Below are positions 13,176-22,400 of a DNA stretch of 64,000 nucleotides, piece by piece (position 1 is the stretch's first letter; each line of letters begins with the position of its first letter). The stretch is from Tiliqua scincoides. Its lineage: Eukaryota > Chordata > Lepidosauria > Squamata > Scincidae. The position numbers and the translations under genes were made by a program. The notes below the pieces were generated by a model. That model was given only the letters and a program-made list of their open reading frames with translations, ran no database searches and was not told the origin of the DNA. Where the stretch lies: positions 100,386,659 to 100,450,658 of the forward strand of contig NC_089822.1 of NCBI RefSeq assembly GCF_035046505.1, in the 5' to 3' direction.

Positions 13176-13653
13176 GAATTGTTGGCATCCTTCAGTCTCG
13201 GAAGACTATGGTATTGTGCTCTGAATAGTGTTCTGCAACAGAGTGTCCTCTCCAGTGCGCGAAGCCTGGGTAAAGTAGATATGGAGGATAGACTGTTACC
13301 CATGCAGCAAATCCCCCCTCTCCACATCGCTGAAATGGTCCAATGGAAACACAGAAGCCAATACGGTTGGTTCCAGCGGCATCGCAGGAGTTGCCAGAAC
13401 GTGACTGTGTTCAGCCATGAACTGCCTCAGGGACTCCGGCTCCGGATTTTGCCTCAAGGTTGACTCCCAAAGCCTTTTCCATAACTGGATGTAGCCACAA
13501 GGCAGTGGAGGTTTGGGATCAGAGTTTTCCTTCTCTCAGATGAGCTGCCTTCCCAGGCTGACGAGTCCCATCTACCCGGTGGCTGTTTAGTCGCCTCTTA
13601 CGACAAGTACAGCCAAACTGAGGGCCTATTCTTATCCCCAGCCCCCAGGGGAG
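13176..13653 (+). mobile_element. Interspersed retroposon-like element of unrecognised family (family R)
   Basis: The element begins TTGTTGGCATCCTTCAGTCT and ends near CCCCAGGGGA. It is flanked by GGTTCTTGGTTCGA on the left and GGTTCTTGGTTCAA on the right, a target duplication of about 12-14 bp. The paralogous place in unit B (near 27905) has a single uninterrupted site, so this is an insertion made after the segmental duplication. Duplication of this length suggests retroposition, but I see no A-rich tail or RT frame. Relatives occur at 33592-33707 and 56563-56830. Confidence 0.6.
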
Positions 13654-15626
13654 GTTCTTGGTTCAAGTTATCAGTAACAATGCACAACCTTCACTGGAAA
13701 AGAGCTTGCCCACTGCCACCCAAAAGGTCTGATTGTTGCAGACCTTTTCCCACTTCCCACTCCCTGGGACTCCCACTTCCCTGTAAGCCCTACTGTAAAA
13801 ATTAAATCTTGTTGGTGCCTATAATAAAGTCATCCTTGACCATTTGTATCAGTCTTGGGGTAGACATGTGTATCTGAGAGTGAGCCCCACTGAATAAAAT
13901 GAAACTTATTTCTGAATAAGCATGTACTGTATAAGATTCAACTCATAATTTAAGGTTCTTTATAACTATGCAAGGACATTGGTACCTTGCTCCAATATCG
14001 CTGAGCTTTCAGACTCTTCCACCACATACAAAGAGCTAATCACCTCAATTTTCTATAAGTCAAAGCAGCAAATACTACTGTTAAGTTTCTCCATCCTCTG
14101 AGCTGAGAAAGGTGCGCTCAACATGGTGTCGAAGTTCTTCCTGGCCCCCGAGAAGGAGGAGCAAAAACAAATGGCGCTGCTGCTGGCTCAACAACAAATA
14201 TCTCTCCACTAGACCTCAAACTTCATCAGCAGGAAGAGGGTTGCTTCACCTCAGAACACCCATCAGATAGCCTCGCCAGTGACCTGTCATTACTGGCCCT
14301 GATTGCCTTATGAACCCCTGGACCCTTCCCTTCCTGAGCTGTCTCTCTCCCATCCTCACCATTAGCTCCATCTGGTCCAGCTTTGGAATTAAAGAGGCAG
14401 CATTGCATTAGCATTAGAAGGCCCTCTTCCTCCAAAGAGCAGCCAACCATGTGCTTTGATGGCTTGGGAGACAGTGGGAGAACTGGACGTATAGTCATGC
14501 GTTGGCTGTCTGGTGCTGATGGCTGCTCCCCTGCCAAGGTTGTAATGGGACAGCTGAAGTCCCGAGATGGTGGGGCAAGTCCAGAAGCAGACACCTATTT
14601 CCTTTTGGGATCTCAAAGCTGGTCTAACTTCCATCCAAGAAATCATGCTAGGTGGAATTAGCAGTTCTACCAGCGCATAGGCCTATATGTGAAATTGCCC
14701 CATAGTTTTATGAACAGGCAACCCATCAACGAGGATGCACATAGAGATTTCCTTTGCTTGTAACGTACCCCAAAACCCTGAATGAATATCTTCTTTGTTT
14801 CATGTTTTGTGGTATAAATTCTTGTGCATACTTTATTAATAAAGCATTTGGGATACAGGAAGTAGTGTAAATCAATTTCATTGAAAGTACAGTATGAAGT
14901 AAAAAAAACAGTATGGCAATATCCACTGCAGATCATTATGCTGTTGCTTCTGCTTCCTATAAAGAACCAAAACAGCAGCTCTTATGTTCAGTGTGTTTTT
15001 AATAATGTTTTTAAGCTGTACACTGACATGAAAGTAAATCCCATTGTACAAGAGTAGTAAACATACACTGGACAGGGTTGCAAGGTTACACAGATTGACA
15101 CTGTTTCTGAATATATTTATTCAGAAGCAATTCCTTCTTCATTTAAACTGAATTTTAATGGATTTATTAAACTGGATTCATTTCCTGTTTGTTTAGATAT
15201 ATTTCCTAGGAATGGTGTTTAGGATTGCAGCTCATACAGAAGCAAGATTCACTTGCAATTCTCACAGTGACAAACATGGCTAGGATCTGCTGCTACAGTT
15301 TAATCATAGGCATATTTGCTTTGTAGAGCTCATGAAGTATAATGAGTGAGTAATTACTGCCAAGGCAGTGTGCAGAGGAGTGCATTGTAGACGGCTGACT
15401 CATCGATAATTGTGCATCAGAATGTGGAACTTCCAAGTGAGCAACTTTAAAATGCAATCCTAGCTATCTATTCATGCTGGTTTTACATTCAGAAAGCAAA
15501 TTGTTTTTGTGGTATATTTATTAAATATCCTTGGTATGATGGCCTTGCTAAAAAGGAAATCTCACTAGGTTTATGGTTGCAAAGTGCTCAATTAACTTGG
15601 TTTTGTGCCTTTAAGTTAACAGCTTA
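13654..15626. other. Intergenic sequence shared with unit B
   Basis: No gene recognised. 13800-14100 aligns with 28235-28550, and 14140-14510 aligns with 29395-29770. A short CpG-rich open frame begins at 14123 (MVSKFFLAPEKEEQKQ..., 29 codons). Its unit B counterpart lacks the frame, so I do not call it a gene. 14700-15600 holds AT-rich sequence with no recognised family. Confidence 0.55.
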
Positions 15627-15805
15627 GGGCCCAATCCTATCCAGTTTTCCAGTGCTGGTGAGGCTATGTCTGTAGAGCATGCACTGCATCCTGTGGTGGG
15701 GAGGCAGTCACAGAGGCCTCCTTAAGGTATGGGAACATTTGTGCCCTTACCTTGGGGTGGCATTGTGGCTACACCGGTGCTGGAACATTGGATAGGATTA
15801 GGCCC
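15627..15805. mobile_element. Harbinger-like MITE, ~180-bp family A
   Basis: Inverted ends GGGCCCAATCCTATCC and GGATAGGATTAGGCCC bound a 179-bp element without coding capacity. The 5' flanking triplet is TTA and the 3' triplet is TCA, a probably mutated 3-bp duplication. Better-preserved family members show TAA, TTA and TGA duplications. Confidence 0.75.
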
Positions 15806-15959
15806 TCAATCTACAGACTTTATTTTACTTCCATGCCCTGAAAAACTTCACCTGCTGATTTCGGCTCTTAAGCTACCCTTAGAGGTACAGAATCTAGAGT
15901 CTTTTTTTGTCTGATCAGTTGGCAATCTTTTATATACACACATTTTATATATCTATATT

Positions 15960-16070
15960 TTATGTTCTTATCTATATATATATACATACGCTTCACTCTT
16001 CTTCACTATCATATATATACAGTGAAGAAGAGTGGTGTATCTATACATATATACACATATATAGATATAG
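15960..16070. repeat. AT-rich palindrome upstream of SARAF
   Basis: A perfect 14-bp inverted repeat, CACTCTTCTTCACT at 15994-16007 and AGTGAAGAAGAGTG at 16021-16034, sits inside TATATA/ATCTATA repeats that extend the mirror symmetry imperfectly on both sides. It lies about 150 bp before the SARAF CCAAT boxes and can extrude as a hairpin. No unit B counterpart is seen. Confidence 0.7.
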
Positions 16071-16139
16071 ATCTATCTAGCTGGCTAGCTATTCACTGCC
16101 AACGTGCAGAGGCAAGACACATCTGTCTTTGGGGTTTTA

Positions 16140-16493
16140 TCAGGCAGTTTGTCACTTTTGTCCCGCCTTCCGTGGACTTCCAGCCAATGAAGGGAGAGGC
16201 TGTTGTCTAACGAGCCAATACAATGTCAACGCGTTCGGAGGTGCCCAACCATTGGCTGCTTGGACACGTTCCTCTCCGCTCATTGGCTGTGCATGCCGGA
16301 AAGGCGGGGAGAGAAGGAACAACCCCCAAAGACGGGGCCCTGCTGGGGGACTGGCCTTGCTGGCCGGGGAGGAGGGCGGCCGGAGGACGGCGGCGGAGGC
16401 GGACCAGTCGGAGGCGCCGGGCGTGGTGACGCAGCACTTGCGCCACAGACGGAGGAGGCTGTGGGCCTGAGCGGTCGAGGGAGAGGCTGAGCG
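16140..16493 (+). promoter_or_regulatory. SARAF: SARAF promoter with four CCAAT boxes, CpG island
   Basis: Four NF-Y-type boxes are visible: CCAAT at 16184-16188 and 16215-16219, and ATTGG (minus-strand CCAAT) at 16251-16255 and 16282-16286. The spacing is about 31 to 36 bp. A GTCCCGCC GC box precedes the first. CpG density is high from here to about 16700, covering the 5' UTR and exon 1. No TATA box lies close to the probable start. The same arrangement is copied at 29880-30205. Confidence 0.75.
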
Positions 16494-19400
16494 ATGATGG
16501 TGGGGCCGCCCAGGCGGCTGCTGGTGCCGCTGTTGGTGGTCCTGACGGCCGGCGGAGCGGCGTGGGGCTGGGCGGAGCAGGGTGAGTGGCTGCGGGAGCC
16601 TGACGTCCTGGCCCTTCCCCGCCCTGGGGCTTGGGGAGGCTTTGAACGGCTGGCATTAGTGTCAGTGGCGAGGATGAGGAGGGTCTCCGGCAGAGGGAAG
16701 AGAGAACTACTGCTAGTCTGATCTAGCAGTAGTTCTCTGTTTCACTATGTAGCAGCATCTATAAATACATGGTGCTTTACAATCCAAGCAAAAAACCCAT
16801 ACAAAATATTGGGTTTTAGTCTTCCCATGCTAAGTGTTCAGGCACTGGAGAACCTTGAAGCTGTATTCCTTGTTTCATCAAGATTTGGGATTTGACAAAG
16901 GAAGACAAAAGATCACAATCACAGCAGTAATTTTCTGTTGGCTTTTAATACAATTTATTTTGGGGAAACCAACCCTAATATCTCTATATACAACTTTAAT
17001 ATGTGTTCTTTTATGTATTCAGTATCAGTATATGTTTTTCAGATAAAATCTTGTTGCGAGAAGTCCAAGCCCTGACACTTTATTCAGGCCGGAACACAAA
17101 TTATCGACGGACATCTCCAGTTCTCCAGTTGCAATGCACCGGAGGCACAGCTGGATGTGGGGCATACAAACCTGACGTCGTCCAGTGTTACAACAGAGGC
17201 TGGGATGGCTATGATGTACAGGTACATTCACTTTAAAACTTAAATGAATGAAAGCCATTGGCTGAGTAAACTCCATTTGAGGTCTTCCCCTCCTAAGTAT
17301 GTACAGGTTAAATGACCTCACTGGTGGGTCACAGTCCCATGTGCGCTGGATTGCTTCTGGTTATTTTTGCGGGGCATTCTGGGGCCTGCAGAGGCCAATG
17401 GAGTGGGTTGCCGGTCTGTCGTGACCTGGAAGCAGCATAAGGGGGCCCCCAGTAAGGCATTGTGGCACTGCAAGGATCATTGTGTTGTGACGCACCAAGG
17501 AGGATGAGGTGGGTTGTGGTACTGAAAAGTTTAAAAAGAACTCTTGCTCTAAAGTCTTTAATATCATCAGTGTTTTTTTTTTTTAATCTCAGTGTTGAGT
17601 ATATTGAGCCTTGAAGATAATTTGCTGGTATAGCCATTTAGTTATTTGATTTTTCTCTGTAAACCGCTTTGTGAACTTTTAGTTGAAAAGCGGTATATAA
17701 ATACTGTTAATAATAATAATACTGAAAGCTTTTAATACAGAACAGGGATTGGAAAAAATGAGGCATGTAGAAAGTTCAAATAAGTATTTGCCATTGGATA
17801 TGGCATCCTGCTGAGTCATCGTTAGGAAAGAAACAAGCAGTGCCTTCCTTTCAGTAGGGATCAGGCATAGACACAGTGCTTCCAAAAGACAGTGATTTGT
17901 GATGTAAAGCAAACTGGTTCTTTTCAGGCAAGGGAGGAGGCTGGCATGAACTGCATGTGATGCCTGCTGCTTGACTTGGAACACAAGCTTGGATGCCTCC
18001 TTTGCCAATGAATTTTATACTTTATAATACAGTTTCTATGAAAAATTGCTGATTTCTTTGAAATTTCATTTGAGGGCCATTTTTTTAGATGAAGGCTGTA
18101 TTTAAGTCTAATATATTAGGCATCACTGAGAGTAAGCAGATTTACTGAATATCAATAATGGAAAATTAAAAACCCAGTCCTATCCAACTTTCCAGCACTG
18201 ATGCAACCATGCCAACAGAGCATGAGCTGCATCCTGCAGTGGGGGGTGGGCAGTAATAGAGGCCTCCTTGAGGTCAGGGAATGCTTGTTTCCTTACCTTG
18301 GAACTGCTTTGCGGCTGCATCAGTGCTGGAAAGTTGGATGGGATTGGGCCCTTTGTCAGTGTTTGATGGTTACAGAATTCAAACATTAGACATTCTCCTC
18401 TTGCAAGAACTGATGTTCAAATTTCTCAACATTATTTTCGTGTAAAAGCCCTTTGGGAACTGGAACCAACTTGTGGAATATAAAAAATACTGTAACTTTC
18501 ACATGCAGTTTTTAAAATTTTAAATTCTGTGGTTGGTTTGATTGTGCTTGCAGAAAGCAAAAATCACATGACTCCTGTTTTTTTTTTTTCAGTGGGAATG
18601 TAAAGCAGACTTGGAGAATTCATATCGCTTTGGAAAAATTGAAGTAAGCTGTGAGGGTTACGATTACCCAGATGACCCTTACATCTTAAAAGGATCATGT
18701 GGCTTGCAGTACACTTTGGAGTTAACAAAGGGAGGACAGCAAAAAACTAACTTCTTTGGTGACAATTACCATTCTACAACATCTCATGATTCATTAGCTT
18801 CCGGTGCTGGAGTAGTTCTGATAATATTATTTGGGGTCCTTGTTTATGGTGTCTACAAGCTATTCCTCTGTGATAACCGGCCACAATATGGTTTCGCTTA
18901 TGGTGACGGCTCTACAGGTACATATGGGCAGGATCATCGAAACCCACCACCACCAGGATTTAATTCGGGAACCTATGGGCAAGCCCACCAAAGCCCACCT
19001 CCACCAGGATTTAAGTCAAACTTTGCAGGTGAAGTTTTTACCTACATGGGACAACACGAACATAAAATACTGGCTATGATGCCCAAAAGGGGACTTAATG
19101 ATACCTGCTGTTGGGGAGTTTGTATAACAAAATTTTAATTATTCTAGTTTATAATAATAATAACATTGAGTTAGGCCTGACTCAAAGCCACAGAAACATT
19201 GTTATTGTTGCTTTCCCGCATCTTATGAGACCTCTTTGTGCTTCTGATTTGGCACTTCAGTCTAAAGCACGGGAAACAATATTCTTGAAAAGGGTGTTGT
19301 GGATGTGATGTATACTGCACCAGCCGCGCTTCCCCTTCTGCACTGCAGATTGGTGCACGATCACCATGGTGCCAGTTGGATTGTTCTCCATAGATGCGCT

Positions 19401-22400
19401 CTTCTGTTCCCTCCATGTTGTTCTATACTTATAACTATAAGGGAAGATACATTAATATGTAATGTTGGCAGTGATGGAAGCATAGATGTGATTCCACTTT
19501 ACTAGTAAGGTGATCTGTCAAATGGTCTTTAAGCTGATCTTTCTCTGAAATGGAGAATAGTAGCTTCAGATAGTTGAAGTGGTGAGCTGCTCAGTCCTCC
19601 CCCAGGAGTCATTCCTGCAGAAAATGATACTTTGAAAATGTAGCACGTGAGGGGGGGGAAGGTTGAAAGTTTCTGGTTGTGAATTGTTAAAACAAATACT
19701 TAATGAAAGAGCTTTGGTTTCAATTCTTTGTTGTAAGTCTGTATCTTTTTATTTGAAGGAGCTGCTGGGAGTTCCAGTTATGATTCAAATTCAGGGCCTG
19801 GATTCTGGACTGGACTAGGTGCTGGAGGGCTACTTGGATACATGTTTGGAAACCGGAGGTAACTTCTATGACTTTCCATTTTTATTTTCTTTTGCCAACA
19901 ATCCTTCCTGCTTCCATAAAAGAAGGGGGAGAGCAGCTGGTATGGAGGAACAGAAATATCTAATTTTGAATCATAATATTCCTTACAAATTCAGTGATTA
20001 AAAGAGCAGCATTTGATTTTAAAAGCTATGAGAAATACTTATCCCATGCATTCGTTCTGTATCATTTCAAGTTTTGTGCAGAATGATCCAACCATCAGTA
20101 ACTTGGAGATCTCATCATTTAGCACCTAATAGGTTACAAAAGATTGAGTTAATATGGCAAAGTACACTTCAAGCCCATGGCCTGCTATCTACATTGGTCA
20201 TCAGAGAATGCAGTAGTCAGCTGTCCTTGACATACACCACGCTCCATTAATGATGCAATGAATGCCTCATTAGCTAGCTTGCATCTCTTGTAATTGCCTT
20301 GCAATTGCATAACACAGCATCGTTCTGATGAAATCATTTCAGCTTCAGTGTTGGTCACAAAGGCATAAACTGAACTTTCTGGAGGACTTGGTTGTTGAAC
20401 TGCTTTGGAATGGCAACTTTAGTAGAATCTGTTTCCAATATAAGGAGTCCTTAAAATCTGCTTGGCTTGGCTTTTTCATTAAAAGTCCCATCACGATTGT
20501 CCTGCTCTTTGAACTGGTCTTCTGTATTCTCTACTTGAGCATCTGGTATCTTTTTCACATTCTGCTGTCTACAGTATATTTGTTGCATGTAAAAGTGGTC
20601 ATCTGTCCCCAATTTCAGGTTCTAGTTACTGGGTTTATCTTTTCCCTTTCTCATTTTGATAACATGCACTTTACTTCACTAGTGTTCTTCTGAAGCTTTA
20701 TTAAGTTCTCTCTGTTCTCTATCCCTATTTTGGTGTTCATGCATCTTTTAAAGTTGCTCTGTATTTATGGGACTATATTTATGGAACTGTTTTTTGTCTT
20801 CTCCAATTTAGACCAATTTGGGGATTTATTGTCTAAGGGCGCAATCCAAAGGTGCCCAAGGACCGACGCAAGTCCCTTTCGTTGGCCCAGGAGGGCTACA
20901 AACATGCCGTAAGGCATGTTTGCGCCTCCTTAGGAGGAAGCCGTGGCGGTGCGCAAAGAAGTGCCGGCCTGCTGAGGCTGATGCAAGCCTCCATGCCAGC
21001 TTCCTCCACGCGGGTTGCGTTGGCTTGCCTGGGCCAACACGAGGAGCAAAGGGAGGCGGGGGAGGCGGGAGGGAGGTGTTCCTGGGCGGGAAGCGAGAGG
21101 TGGGGCTGGGACCCCCGTTCCCAGGAAGAACAGAGCAGCTTCAAATAGCTCTGCTGTCCTTGGACTTGTGCTACCTCAAGAGGTGGTGCAAGTCAGAGGA
21201 GACCCATAGGGGAAAGGGCGCCTTTCTCAGGAGTAAGGGAAAATGTTTCCCTTTGCCTCTGGTTGAGCCACTCTTGGCCCCTATCTTGAGCTGGATACAG
21301 CACAAGCCGCTTGGCTTGCCTGTTCCAGCACAGGTTAGGATTGTGCCCTTAATCAAATTGTAAGCCTCTCGACTAGATCCTCTCTTTTTTAAAAATATGG
21401 TTTGTATAGTGCCTAATATTTGGGTGTTTTGTCTGTTTTTTGTGCTTTGCTAATGTTGTCCTTTCTTTATACTTTTTCCGTATGCCCCCCGATGGGTAAC
21501 TGAATCCTAAACCAGCTCCTGCTGACTGGATGAGTATACACGCCATCACAAACATGCTGTAAAGCAGGTTGTGACAGTGTAGAGGCTAGTGCCGCTGGCG
21601 GCGAGGCCTTTGCTGACATCGCAGCAGTGCCCACTGACCAGGATGAGTTCTGAGGTGGGGGAGGATGGGGATGAGGGCAGTTCAGGCCCAGGAGGGGAGC
21701 AGGGATGGTGGAGGAGGCCTCCGCTGCATCCTAACGTCTGTCCTAGGTGTGAAAGCCCTACACAGAGCTTCTTGCTTCTGCATCAGTAATTGAGCTGGTG
21801 TGGCTTCAAGTAGACCCATAGAGGCTGCTGGTGCTTGACACAAGGCACTCAAGCCCCAGAGGACCTCTGGATGCCAATCTGCCCACATAGGTTGCAGCCT
21901 TTTTGGGGCCACCGTATCATGCCATGGGCAGCACAGTTAGGATTGGGCCAGGGGTGTCAAACTTGTTTCAAACCAAGGACCAAATAGCATTTGTGATGCC
22001 TGCTGAGGGCCGGAAGTGATGTCATTAGGCAGGAAATGATGTCATTAAACAGGTCATAACCAAAAATAAGCACTTTTTCTCACTTAGAACCTCATTAGCT
22101 GCAAATGACAGAAGAGAAAATATGCTGATCTTGATCATATTTCAAGATATGGGAGAGCCAAATTTTCATGTGGGCTGCCCTTTCAGAAGTAACACCTCAG
22201 CACTGCTTAGCAGATGAAAGCCTGAGGGCCAGATAAAAAGCTTCTGCGGGCCGCATCCGACCCCCAGGCCTTATGTTTGACACCCCTGAATTGGGCTGTT
22301 AGATATTTTTCTGCTACATATGCACTAAAATTTTAAAAAACCTTGTCAGCTTTTCTTGGGGATGCTCTTGTTTATCTTGGTGACTCATTAGAGTTCTTCT

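Noticed and set aside
16207-16656. Minus-strand 149-codon frame over SARAF exon 1
   Set aside because: It is the antisense shadow of the CpG island and SARAF first exon; similar shadows occur at 29781-30564 and 12275-12523.
16701-16738. Hairpin as a microRNA gene
   Set aside because: The 16-bp stem is too short for a normal precursor, and the paralog lacks it entirely.
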